From: Porites lutea
Lineage: Eukaryota > Cnidaria > Anthozoa > Scleractinia > Poritidae
Assembly (NCBI RefSeq): GCF_958299795.1
Contig: NC_133202.1
Location: 7,404,107-7,468,106, forward strand
Length of the DNA: 64,000 nt
Direction: 5' to 3'
Shown here: positions 36,251-48,300 of the stretch, piece by piece
How positions within the stretch are numbered: the first letter of the stretch is position 1
Layout of the letters: each line of letters starts with the position of its first letter
The notes under the pieces: model-generated
Told to the model about the DNA's origin: nothing
Databases searched by the model: none
Seen by the model: the letters and a program-made list of their open reading frames with translations, nothing else
Translations under genes and position numbers: made by a program

Positions 36251-38505
36251 ATTAATTACTATAAATAAAAAATTAATGAATTTTACAATAGATTTTGTTG
36301 TGACAGGTCCCTTCGAAAAGATTAGAACCTTTTATCTTATGAAAGACGAATAAATCTTGCTTTATTTTCCCTGATCTGATCCTTGAGGATACAGGGCACT
36401 GTTTACGATGAGCGGTCGTTTCGCCTACGAGTCGTTTCGCTAACTTCCCGTTCGATTACGACTTAAGTCGTTCCGCTGATAAAACGAAAACGAGCGCTGC
36501 GCATTTATAGACCTAGTTGTTTTAGCCATGATGCGAAAAAATGCAATACACATGTATATACCTCGCTCTTTCAGCCAGTGGTCAGGCAAAAGCAGTTGGT
36601 GACCTGACCTAACCTGTGGGCGAAACGACCGTCTTTTTACAGCCATCACAGTTGGTATTAAATTTCGTAACTTTCCTCTGCAGTTCTTACTTAATTGCAG
36701 TGCTTGTCTTTAAGTTAAACTAGTTGTATAACTCTTTTATTTCTTTAAAAAAGAGGAAAACTTTTTATTTGCTTTGACTGAGTAAAAAGGGTGTTTGTAG
36801 TAATGCAAAACATTGTCTTTATTGATGGGTGTAAAGACGCAATGCAGAGTAATCAAATTTCCGTCTCAAACTCATTTTCTAGAGAATTGCGAAGATTAGG
36901 ATTGGAAACACGAATGTTATTTTCTTTCTTTCGCCTTGATTATCTTCAAGAATTATTGCTCATGTTCTAAGTTACTGCTCTTTGATCGTCAAACAGTATG
37001 TTTCTTCTGATATCAAAACATCGACGTTGACTTCGGAATGGTGACTTCGCCTCTTTTTTCGCACCTAATTCCTGTGTTCTAACTGTCAGATGAAACATTT
37101 ATTTTTATTAATATCAGCTTGTTTTTGGTTATAAAGCTGACTGCATAATGTCGCGGGTCAAATTTTCCTTTGTAGCTTAGACGAGTGGGAGAACGTAATT
37201 TTTAGAGGTTTTTAATCTTTTCTATAGCCTTTTTATAAAGAAACTTCCTGCTCATGCAAAAGTCGAGACAATTTAATTTTAAACTGGTGTTGTGAATCTA
37301 TTTTGAAACGGTGGGAGGAAGCGAGGAATGGGACCCCCGGGACCGAGAAACAGCCTATTGTACCCCTCCCTTTGCGATCCTGAGATGCGTTTAGTTTCAT
37401 GTTTATCAAGCTTCTTTTGGCGTAGCCTGCGAATATAGCCGCTTCTCCTTGCTACGCGCCGGTAGGGACGTTTCGCCAGGAGGAACGTCTGCGCCTCAGC
37501 GACAGAAATTCCACAATGATGACGTAAAATCTGCCCAGAATCTGGTCAGGAACTCTGATTGGTCGACATAGTAGTTATTTTGTTTTACCTACTGTTTACG
37601 AATGACAGACAAAAGGTCAACTGTAAGGCTACTTTGCGCGCTGCTCTGAGTTTGTTACAGACGGAGTAGAAGCCCGAAAAATCGTCCGCTACGCCATAAT
37701 CTGCTGTGGTGTCAATAATCGCAAAGGGAATCGTTTTCATCCCGCACAGAAATTTTGACAAATAGTACATTATGTGTATTTACGATTTATCTGATAGTTC
37801 TTTTAAAAATCATTTATGCTAATATAGTGAAACCAGTGAAACCATATAACTGATTCGCAAGTGCGCAAAGCATGCGCAGTTCAGGTGCACTTGCGTTTTG
37901 ACGATTTTGGCCCAACATTTATGAGTGATAGTTTTTCCGACTTTAGGCCCTCATATTCAAATCTTTTCTCAAAACAAAAGTGATTATTAAACGAACGTGA
38001 TTCTTAGCTTGACTTCTGACCTCTCACGAGTTCCATATTTGAAAAACTAGTTGTCTTAACTTTCAATTTAATAAAGTCTGCGGTGTGGGACAAAAAAAGA
38101 CCTATCTAAGGCCAATGGCCTAGCAGCCAAAAACGTGGAAATTTGACTTTCTTTTAACTTTCTCTTGCATCGCATGTTACTATATTCGAGCCAACATGAA
38201 CCACACACACACAATCAATAGTAAGTATATGAAAGAGGTACCTGTTTTGTCAAAAACAGTACATAAAAGGGTAAGGGGTTGGACCTCGGGGCGGGGTCTC
38301 CCCGTATAAAACTTCGTTGAGTACCCATCCACAAAACACCGCTTAACCCCTTCAAGTTACATATACTCTTAGTCTCCTATAAGGATTTATGTGTCTTTAT
38401 ATATTTAATGCTATTTTGTGATGGCCGAGAGTTATTTGACTGCGGCATTATTAAATCGACTTTGATCGTTTTAAAAGAAAAATGAAATAAGATGGCAAAA
38501 AATTG
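36251..38505. other. Intergenic, repeat-derived stretches, no gene
   Basis: 36395-36650 has repeated GTCGTTTCGCC/GGCGAAACGAC motifs in inverted order, likely a MITE. 37422-37770 carries GCGTAGCCTGCG and GGTAGGGACGTTTCGCC plus open-frame fragments without a known domain, also probably repeat DNA. 38270-38350 has a short GC-rich block. No host gene was recognised. Confidence 0.45.
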
Positions 38506-38591
38506 TCCTTCGAGCCGGATTCGAACCAGCGACCTAAGGATGACTTTATGCACTCTACAGTCCTCCGCTCTACCAACTGAGCTATCGAAGG
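38506..38591 (-). tRNA. tRNA-Tyr (GTA) with 13-nt intron, copy 1
   Basis: On the minus strand the sequence folds as tRNA-Tyr: acceptor arm CCTTCGA/TCGAAGG, A box TAGCTCAGTTGGTAGAGC, anticodon loop CTGTAGA with anticodon GTA, B box GGTTCGAATCC, discriminator A. A 13-nt intron (AGTGCATAAAGTC) follows position 37, as in eukaryotic tRNA-Tyr genes. A run of six T just downstream is a pol III terminator. Confidence 0.96.
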
Positions 38592-39653
38592 AGACACAAT
38601 CATTGTGCGAATAAATAAAATTACCAACTGTAGTTATCAATTTAATTCACGGCGCTTCCCGTAAAAGCAACAATCAAAGTCATTAAACACGTGAAGAATG
38701 GGGCAAAAGAAACATGTTCTAAGAAAAAGAATAACGAATCTGCCAACCTGCAGGCAGATTTGAACAAGCAAACAAAATCCATGATATTTCGTAACCAAGA
38801 AACGTTCCTAGGGGTGAAACATTCAACTCCCCTGGCTCTGAAAGATAATGAGAAACCGCTTCCTTGCTTTTAAACAAATACAGTTATTGGACACTTGTAC
38901 ATGTAAATTTGAGCACGAGAACATGATTATACCCTCGTCAATCCACGACTGGACTGTGGAGAGGGTGTGGCCGAGTTAGAGGGGCTTTATTCCCTGCCCC
39001 TACTTTTCGAGATGGTCAGAAGAAAGACTGATACACCTGTTTTACTTTAGATCATCAGTTTGTATTTTTTAAGAAAACGTTCTTTTTTAACCGATGAGGT
39101 TGTTCATTCAACTGCTCGGATAATGTTTACTTTCATGTTTTCACTTTACACCCCTTCCTAGCCTTAACCAATACGACCACTCCTTCGACGGCGGGTATGG
39201 CCACTAACCTCGTCCCAGCCTGCAAACAGGCGTTTTTTTTGTTTGTTTGTTTGTTTTTTTCGTTTTTTTCGAAAACATGGTCGAACGCACCAGAAAGAAA
39301 AATAAAAAACTCTTCTCTTCTTCCCCCACCCCTACCCCTTGCGCTGGCGGTCAATTATAAATCACCCCTCGGGTTTTACTATCACGCGCGCTCGACGGAC
39401 TTTGAAGAGAAAACAGAGGGTCTGTGAACAGGCTAAACTCGTCCAAAAGGTATCTTTCAATAGATGCAACTGTGCATTCTTCCTAAAAATCTCTGAAGAT
39501 TGAGTTTAGTACCTTCCAACACGCACTTTTGGGAGTTAATTATACACCAAAGGATAATTACATTGAAAAAACAAAATCAGTAATTTCTCAAAATCAACAG
39601 GAGCTTCTGAGAGTAGGTACAGTATATGCGAGGGAAAAAGGAGAAAAATTCAT
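38592..39653. other. Spacer between the two tRNA-Tyr genes, no gene recognised
   Basis: No coding exon or clear element. It holds a T/G-rich simple repeat near 39230-39260. The spacer shows no obvious match to the flanks of the other tRNA copy, apart from the genes themselves. Confidence 0.5.
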
Positions 39654-39739
39654 TCCTTCGAGCCGGATTCGAACCAGCGACCTAAGGATGACTTCATTCA
39701 CTCTACAGTCCTCCGCTCTACCAACTGAGCTATCGAAGG
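39654..39739 (-). tRNA. tRNA-Tyr (GTA) with 13-nt intron, copy 2
   Basis: The mature sequence is identical to the copy at 38506-38591. The only differences are three bases inside the intron (AGTGAATGAAGTC here). Anticodon GTA; the A and B boxes are intact, and a TTTTT run follows on the minus strand. It lies about 1.06 kb from copy 1 in the same orientation. Confidence 0.96.
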
Positions 39740-40089
39740 AACTACGCTACAAACGTTACAAAAATAAAATAACGTTTATTAATTTAATTCCCTTGTTAGA
39801 AATAGTCATAGAGATAACTCAAGAATAGAGCCAAAATTATGCATACTGAAAAGGAAAAAACAAAACAACGCACCTGTAGATTTTGAAAAAGTGAAAAAAA
39901 TCCCTGATATTTCAGTAATGCATTGCCTTTCCAGAGCTGCTCGCTGATAGGTTGGATGAAAACTTCCGGTTGCTTCTGCACAGACAGTCCGTCACGACTG
40001 CAGAGTCTGTACAGTCGTACGGACGGTACGGCCAGAGTGTGGTTGGTACAGTATACGTGGGGTTCGGTACACTCTGAGTCTGTACATAA

Positions 40090-40140
40090 GTAGGTTGAGC
40101 ATGACCGTTCGGGTGAACGTAGTCCTGAATAGCCAACAGC
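40090..40140 (-). repeat. Second copy of the 'GTGAACGTAGTCCTGAATAG' repeat
   Basis: It shares GTAGGTTGAG and GTGAACGTAGTCCTGAATAG with the stretch near 14785-14830 in TONSL. The surroundings differ, so it is a dispersed repeat. Its limits are not resolved. Confidence 0.45.
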
Positions 40141-40420
40141 CAATAACATCACGGCTTAACTGACAGACGACCAATAACATGGGAAAAAACTCTTCGATCT
40201 TCGAAGCAACCTTCCTACCTTTAGCCCTAACAGTCTGAAAGTCAAGCCGTGCAAAAGATGCGTCGCGTCGAATACTTTTAGGGTCCAATGTTAAAAAGTG
40301 GTTGGGATACAAAATCTTCGATCTTCGATGTAACCCTAACCTAACCAGGGGCGTAGCCAGCTTTTCGACTAGTTGTAGGCCTAACTGCGTTTCATTTCCA
40401 CATGTCCTGAAAACTGCACG

Positions 40421-41052
40421 CATGATTATCGTCCGGATCGTCCCGATTGTCCCAGTCGTTTCAAAAAATGTTCAGACGATGGAAACGCTACCCAGACGAT
40501 CGCAAACGACCCGGACGACTGAGACGACCTCGATCGCTTGGATACAGTTGAGTTCTATCGGGACGATCATGTAAATTTTGAAGCGATGATATGGAAACGC
40601 TTTCAGACGACCGAGACGATGGGGACGATCGAAGGCTATCCTAGAAGTCATCACTTTTATTCCAGCAATCGAGAATAAATTCGGCCCGGATGGCGCTGAA
40701 GCCGAAAAAATAATACACAAATGTTCGCAGCGAGTATGTGGGTTATTTGAAATTAGAGAAAGTCCGTGACATCAAGTTTTAGAAGAGGTACTATGTCTTC
40801 GGTGAACTCTTCCAGCTTCTCAATGCCGCAAAATCAAGAGAAAAAGCAGATATGGTACGAGGTTCGCTTTACGAATAAAAATCATCCATTTTTGTGCCTT
40901 GTTTGCAAGCACTCGCTGACGACCCCGCGTCTCTTGCCTTTGAGGCGATCGAGACGATCATATGGAAACTACCAATCGCCCCAGTCGTCCGGATCGTCTC
41001 GAAATATTTTGAAACGACTGGGACGATCGGGACGATCCGGACGATCATATGG
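40421..41052. mobile_element. Inverted-repeat element rich in GACGATC units
   Basis: The left arm CATGATTATCGTCCGGATCG with CAGTCGTTTCAAAA is mirrored by the right arm TTTTGAAACGACTG and CGGACGATCATATG. Between them GACGAT/ATCGTC units recur many times, spaced by about 10 bp. ATATGGAAAC recurs beside both outer and inner blocks. Open frames here have no known domain. A non-autonomous DNA transposon is the best guess. Confidence 0.55.
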
Positions 41053-41690
41053 AAACCAGGCTTAAGCTTTTTAGCTCACCACAACAACGCATAATTTATT
41101 ACAAGCGCTAGGGCGATCAAAACAAATAATTGTAGTACAGGTCTTTGGGCTGGCTACGGCCCTGCTAACCCTAATCAGGGACACCCAACGGCTGTTTTCT
41201 GTAAAATATCTTTTCGGTGAAGCAAAAATTGTCTAGAATTTTCTATACCTTGAAGAAGGCTGAGAATTTCTAGATGACCGTTCCATTCATGTATAATTTT
41301 CGAAGCTTATCTAATAATTCCCTACCATTTTGCATTTCACACCCCGGATGAAGTTACTTTTCACAGAAAAAAGAAACCTAAAATTTTCGGATTCGAAAAT
41401 GCGATGGAAAGAGGAATCAGAAAGATTCACACTTTCGTAAAACTTTAAATTGAATCTAAAATTTTCGGGAAAAGAATACTGAAGCCCTGGTAATTTCGAA
41501 AAGATTCAAGTTGCCCTAGGATGACCGAAAAGATATAAATTTTTTAGCGCCGATAGAAAATGTGTTTCTAAAGATCTAAAAGTACTTTGGATAGTCTAAA
41601 AAGTGTTTTCAAAGCATTTAGGAGAAAACCATCGTTGGGTGCCCCTGCCTAATGGTTTGAAAGGAAATGTTGGAAGAGTTGGCTACCCAG

Positions 41691-41861
41691 CAGGGGCGGA
41701 TCCAGGATTTTTTCTAGGAGGGGGTGCACTCGTCTCTTGCTCTACTTCAACACCAATAAACCACTTTTTTTTTCTGCAGAATACCAGTTGTATTAGAAAA
41801 CCGCAGGTCATCTCAGGGGGGGTGCGCAACCCCCTGCACCCTCCCCCTAGATCCGCCCCTG
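41691..41861. mobile_element. hAT-like MITE, 'CAGGGGCGGATC' termini
   Basis: CAGGGGCGGATCCAGGATTT begins the element and CTAGATCCGCCCCTG ends it. This terminus is familiar from hAT-type elements in many animals. An exact 8-bp target duplication is not visible. Non-coding. Confidence 0.65.
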
Positions 41862-41868
41862 CCCAGGG

Positions 41869-41974
41869 TACCATGCAAGCAGAGGCTACATTTTCGCGGT
41901 CTGTGCTGGCGTGCGAAGGCACCATTTGGCACGCCAGCTCATACCGCGAAAATTTAGCCTCTGCTCGCAGGGTA
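41869..41974. mobile_element. 106-bp foldback MITE, 'GCAGAGGCTA' family
   Basis: TACCATGCAAGCAGAGGCTA is mirrored by TAGCCTCTGCTCGCAGGGTA, with inner arms TTTTCGCGG / CCGCGAAAA. It abuts the hAT-like element ending at 41861. Confidence 0.68.
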
Positions 41975-42109
41975 TAGCCAGGGTAGCTCTGGTAGAAGAG
42001 TGACCCTTTTACCCGGGACCAGTTTTCTCCATATAAGCGGGGACCAGAAATGCTGTCGGTGGCCTGCTAATTTTTAGCCAGTTAATTTTAATGCAAAATT
42101 TATTCAATA

Positions 42110-44402
42110 TTGGTAAATAGTCCAAAAGAAACTACTATTGTTTACAGATATGATATCAACAAAGGAATGGCGATATTTCTGTTTGTAAACATCTTTCTCT
42201 GTTATTCAATTGAGCTTGCTGATAGCCATGCACCACTTAAGAAGAAGAGAGTGAAAGGAATCTCTTCCCCCTGGATTACTCCAGAGCTAAAAAGGCTAAT
42301 GTTTCAGAGAGACAAACTCAAAAAATTGGCCTTAAGGTTCCCAACAGATGGCAATTGGACTTCTTACAAACACATGAAGAATAAGGTTAATTATGAAATT
42401 AAGAATGCTAAAATGAACTATTACAATGCCTTCTTCAAAGATAACCGCAGAAACATAAAGAATACTTGGAAAGGAATTAATAGACTAATTGGAAATGAAC
42501 CTAAATTTAATAAGATAACTCAGCTGGACACTGGGGATACTGTAAATACTGACCCCATTGAAATCAGTAATATACTCAACACACATTTCTCCAAAATAGG
42601 ACCTTCCTTAGCCTCTCAAATTAAAGATACATCCAGTAATTTTACCGATTATGTTACCCCCGCAGAACACATTTTTAATTTGGCAAAAGTATCATGCCAG
42701 GAGGTCTTCAATTTAATTCAGAAAATACCGAGTAATAAAGCCAGTGGTCTTGATAACATCTCAGCACGTCTCCTGAAAGAAGCGTCTCCCATAGTTACTC
42801 GCAGTCTAACTTTTATAATAAATCAGTCAATTACCACTGGAATATTTCCAAATGCTTGGAAACGAGCTAGAGTTTCGCCAATATTTAAAGAAGACCTCAG
42901 GACTGATCCTAACAACTACAGACCTATCTCAGTTCTGCCTGTAGTAAGTAAATTAATTGAAAGAGTTGTTTTTAATCAATTATATGAATATTTAAATAAT
43001 AATAACTTGTTAACTGAATCACAATCTGGCTTCAGACCTATGTTTTCCACTGAAACAGCTTTACTTGAGGCTACGAATGAATGGCTATGGAATATTGACG
43101 ACAGTCTCTTAAATGGTGTGATATTCCTGGACTTGAAAAAAGCTTTTGATACCATGGATCATGCTATCCTTCTGGGAAAGCTTAAACTCTATGGGGTCAG
43201 TTCTCAATCCCTTAACTGGTTCCAGTCCTATCTATCTGACCGAAAGCAACAAACGTTCATTGATGGAGTTCAATCTGATTTCTGTAATTTAACATGTGGT
43301 ATTCCACAGGGGTCTATTTTAGGCCCTCTCTTATTCACTATTTATATTAATGATCTCCCTTCATGTAATTTGTTTTCAAAACCCAGAATGTATGCAGATG
43401 ATACTACCCTTACCACATCTGCAGAAGACCCATGTGTCCTTGAACATAAAATGAATTATGATATGAATTTAATCCAGTCATGGCTGTCAGCAAACAAATT
43501 AACTTTAAATGTTAAGAAGACTAAATACATGCTTATAGGGAACCAATTTAAGTTATCCCAAATAAACAGTGACTTCACAGTCAAAGTCAATAATACACCC
43601 TTAGAAAGAGTAATTAAACATAAATCCCTTGGAGTTCAAATTGATGAATCTTTGAACTGGCGCCCACACATTCATACCATTTCAAAGAAAATATCCGCTG
43701 GTATTGCAATCTTAAGGCGTGTAAGTCATTTTATACCATTTGATACTAGAGTGAACATGTACAATGCACTGGTAATGCCATATTTTAATTACTGTGGTGC
43801 CGTTTGGGGTAATATCAATAAGGGACTAGCAGACAAACTTCAAAAGCTGCAGAATAGGGCTGCTAGAATTCTCACCTTTTCTAACTATGACGTTCGCTCA
43901 AGTGTTTTGTTGGATGAGCTTGGCTGGGAAAGGCTAGAATATGCAAGACTTAAACAGTTGGCTGTGACAATGTATAAAATCCATAATAATCTTTCCCCAT
44001 CGTATCTGAGGCGGATCTTTACCAACACCTCAAATGTACATTCACACAATCTTAGAAATTCTGAGTTAAATTATTATGTCCCCAGACCCAAAACTGAGTC
44101 TGCAAAAAGGAGCCTACACTACAGAGGATCTGTTCTGTGGAACAAGATTCCCTCAGAGATTAGAAAACTGCCCAGTTTAAATGTTTTTAAAACTTCAATT
44201 CATGGGAAAGATTTTTCTAATACACCATGACCCATTGTAACTCTTATTATCCATAATGTAAGTTTTTGTATTTTTAACATTATAGTCAATAGTTCCTTAG
44301 TCTTTTAGTCTTAGTATTTTAGTCTAGTTTTAAACACAATTCCTAGGAAGACCATGTAAAATGATACGATTTCGTGTATAAATAAAGATTGATGATGATG
44401 AT
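42110..44402 (+). mobile_element. CR1/L2-clade LINE, 5'-truncated, long open RT frame
   Basis: An open frame of 706 codons ends at 44230. Reverse-transcriptase landmarks: [19 protein letters not shown] near residue 270, [10 protein letters not shown] near 338 with the first catalytic aspartate, [14 protein letters not shown] near 395, and MYADDTTL near 425 with the catalytic DD pair. A thumb/C-terminal region common to CR1/L2-like LINEs follows ([39 protein letters not shown]). No endonuclease domain is present, so the copy is 5' truncated; the first about 40 codons may be flanking DNA, and the frame opens without an ATG. After the stop comes a short 3' UTR with AATAAA near 44381, then a GATGATGATG tail, as in LINEs that end in short tandem repeats. 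The uninterrupted frame implies a recent insertion. Confidence 0.88.
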
Positions 44403-45370
44403 GACCCACTGAAACAAAAAAGAATCCTTTCTTTAGGCTGTTTACCATCAGTAGGTGACTTCTTAAAGTGCTACTACGACAATTTTTTTTTTGCTCTTAT
44501 TTCCCTCCATTTCATGCTTCAATATATTTCCGCGGAATTATAACTGCATAGATTGAAATATATTACATAAATATAAGCTCACTGAAGCTGAAGACCAAAA
44601 CCCGTTCTGGTTTTGGTAATGCACACCCCCTCTTGTTCCCAGATCAATCTGCATGTGCTATGCACACCCTCCACTGTATCAATCCTCAGCTCATTTTTAT
44701 CCCATCAAAGCAGGTAATAACAAAAACAACATTCCTTTTAACTTTCGAAGTGCCTGAATGCCACTTTCACTTTGCTCTCAATCATTACAACAGTGGATCA
44801 ACCCCTCCCTAAGTCACATTTTTCCCAAAGTGAGAAGTAAATGTTAATGTTGACTTTGGGGAGGGATAGGTGTAGTAAAAATTGCGTAGCCATTGTTCCC
44901 AATTTCTCATATACTGAAAACAATGTTTATACAAAATTGCAGCAAGTGGGGGGCGATGAAGAGGTTTATTTGCGGCCATGCAAAAGTGGTGAATAGGTTA
45001 TTTCCACAATGTTACCATTATATGAACACAGTAAAATAACAAAGGTCAAAATGAATTAACTTAGGAGTCATTTTATTGTACTAAGTTACTAAAAGAATAA
45101 TTCAAATAACCAAGCCTAAAGTGTTTATTTACAGAAAAGTACAAAACATAATACACATTGTAAGATGTCTTCCCTAGAATCTTGCTCATCTTAGAATGCA
45201 CATTCAAATTCTGCATTTAAAAGCACACTGCATAATCTGCCTTCAGAGACTTCTAGACAACAGCTTTTTTCCCACAATAGAAGAGGTCTCAAATCTGTGG
45301 AGAATCTGTTCTACACCAAAGGTGATAAAATCAGGCACTTTTAAGATGATGTGACTGTCACACTCTCCAT
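44403..45370. other. Flank between the LINE and SNRPB
   Basis: No gene was recognised. TTTATT at 45124-45129 reads AATAAA on the minus strand and is the best poly(A) signal candidate for SNRPB, about 240 nt beyond its stop. Confidence 0.45.
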
Positions 45371-48300
45371 TTAACGGGGCGGTGGCCTCATGCCAGGTGG
45401 TGGTCCTATAGAGGAACAGAAAATCATTAATTAAAGTACGAAAATGCCCTTTGAATTCCTTGCTTTATTAATGAGCAGAAGCATAAACGTATCTCTTATA
45501 ATGATGAATAATGTGTGATGGCATGCTAGACTTGTAAATTTTCGTTTTTTTTCAGCACATTCACTGCCTTCACAAAAGTTATTATCTCAGTTTATACTCC
45601 AATAAAGGAGTTAGTCTTCTGGAGAGGCTCATGACTTATCCCTATTTTCTGGTTGAAGAAATCCTTATCCTCTTTGCTGGGCTGTGTTTTTATTTAGTTT
45701 TACCTTTCTTGATGCAAATATTGAATCTATAAAAAGTCAAGTAGTCTGATATAACGAGGCTTTCATGGGAAAAGGACACTGGATGGGGATGCATGTGATG
45801 GGCTCAAGCCAAACCTAACTGCTAAAGTTATACTTAAAGTTGAACACAAGGCTGATTGGACAGCTAAGGGTTGACAATTTTACTAGACAAAACTAGTCTT
45901 AATAGGGGGCTAGAAAGCTTCGCCACAATTAGATGTTTGACCTGAAGTGTTGCATGCCTGGCTTCTGACAATTCTCAGAGGTCACATGACATGTCTAGAT
46001 GAAGGCTCTAATAGTTGTGGATTACAGTCGACTCTCTCTCTCTCTCTATAAGACAGACACCTCTGTAAAACGGACACTTAAGAGTTGGTCCCTGCCTTTC
46101 TTTACTCCTTTTATTTGACTCTCTATAAGACGGACACCTCTCTAAGATGGACACTTAGTGCCGCTCCCAAAGGTGTCCGTCTTAGAGAGAGTTTACTTAT
46201 ACTCATCAATATGGTGCTTCTTGTTCATTAAGACAGAACAGTTCAAAGTGTCCGAGTACCAATAGCTTTGAAATCCTACCTCTTCCCATGAGTCCTGGAG
46301 GTGGCATTCTGCCAGGGGGTCCACGGCCCATTCCTGGCGGCATCATGCCTGGGGGTGGCATACCAGGGGGCATACCCCGGCCTGGGGGGCCCATATCTGG
46401 GGGACGCATTCCAGGGGGAGGACCTCTCATCGGCATTCCTGGTGGAGGACCTACAGTAAACAGGTCAAACATACCAAAATAAATCTTCCGTTAAATGCTA
46501 AGGATTTGTTTAGTCTGCTAGTGGTTTAAATAATCAAATAGTTTTGCTTTAAAATAAGCCTGGAAAGAAAGAAAGAAAGTGTAAATGAAATATCAGAATA
46601 CTCAAAGGAAAAGCAAGTGAAATTACAAAATAGACATGAAGCTGTTTTCCAGTTCTCAAACAGGCTTTGCTCAAGCAGCAACTAGTTTTTACTAAGACAC
46701 AATAACAAGTTACTGCACAGCACACATACCTCCTGGTGGCATAAGAGGTGGTCGGGGAGGAGGGGGTCCTCTTGTAGGAGCTCCCATTACCCCAGGGGGA
46801 CCAGGCATGCCCCCTGGGCCTGCAGATGGTGGTCCCTGTTGAGGTGGGCCACCTGCAAGGATAGTGGGTAAGAAACACAGGTTAATGCATAAAAATAAAC
46901 CAATATGTATTTTTTTCTTACTTTCTTTCTAAGGTTATAAATCAAGACTGAAACAAGCCAAATTAAAATACAAGTCATTCCACCAAAGAGGCCCTCTTGG
47001 GGCTGGTACCCATGTCTCTTGTCTTAATTTCAAAACCACTCATTTCAAGTACTGAGGAGGGAGCCATGTCCCTGTCAGCATTTTACTATTGTTTGGTGCT
47101 TGTCTTTGTCTATGTCACTGTTTTAACTCATCATGCCACTTCAAGGCCTTTTCGTCTATCGCAACTTCACCCTAACACAACCCTCCAAGTTAAAGTTTTT
47201 GCTTGGTCACCATTTGGCAACCAACTCTTTTGGTTTACGGAGGTGCCATGGTGACCAAAATGGTCGTAACTTGAGGGTTGTAACAGGGCCTCCTCAGTGA
47301 ATGTACATACCACCAGGTGCTCCTCTTCCTTGTGGCGTCATCAACTGAGCTGCTGGTCCACCAACACCTCTAACAGGCCCAGCAAGTCCTGAAAACATAA
47401 TATCATTGGTTAACTCATCAATTACCTATGTACATTACAGGCTCTTAATAAATGGTTTTTTCAGCTTTTGACTGGGACCAGAAAACAAAAATCCATTAAG
47501 TTTGAAAAACTAATGAAAATATGGCTCTGCAAAGTCACAGAATTTTACATAATATATAAAGCATGAGATGCAGTGTTTCATCACCAGATGAAACACTGAG
47601 AAAAGAGTTGAAAATACGACGTGCAGCGCAATATTTTTGATGAACTTCGAGGTGTTTCACCTGGTGATAAAACACTGTGTCAAATGCTTGATATTACTTC
47701 TTAAACAAGACAATTTTACAAGGAAAAATTAAGGATGCAAAAATGAGCAGTTTTTCATCAGATTTTTAAACTCTCATTGAACATTAATATTTCCCTTGTA
47801 TTTTCTTTATGAATTATTAATGAGTTTAAGAAAGACACGTACAGGACTGTATATGGTGGGGGGGCAAGTTCATACGTGCCCCTGCCATACAAACGTCTGT
47901 AAAATGACTTTGTGGAGCAATACCTTTGCTCTATTTGGACATATCAACTTCAGAGTTGATAAGTTACCCTATTTTCAGGCCCTCTTTCCAGCAGTGTCAA
48001 TTGGTATTCGCTTACTGCTCTTTATCAAAAGTCAATACAAATCTTTCAATGGCTAGTCGAATGCTAATTACGGGCGACAAGAGGAACCTGCAATCCTAAT
48101 CTCCAGGTTGTTATTACGCATGAGTCGCATGTATGTAGCCAGCATTCATTTGAACTTCCACTAAGAATGAATGGAATGCACATAACACATGTGTGATTTG
48201 ATCACATATGTTTGGACCTTCGATCACTCATCATCTAATCACGTGTTTTGACCACCTGTCATGTGAAACTTATGCAATGCACAGCGCTGGAGCAAAAGCG

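Noticed and set aside
39796-40423. Two or three overlapping minus-strand frames of 74-143 codons beside the second tRNA-Tyr
   Set aside because: They run through dispersed repeat sequence (shared with 14790-14905) and encode no recognisable fold.
40421-41052. Possible CRISPR-like or satellite array because of regular GACGAT units
   Set aside because: Units are short, degenerate and lack unique spacers; inverted arms indicate a eukaryotic DNA element.
46288-46482. Plus-strand glycine/proline-rich frame
   Set aside because: It is the antisense shadow of the proline-rich SNRPB exon.
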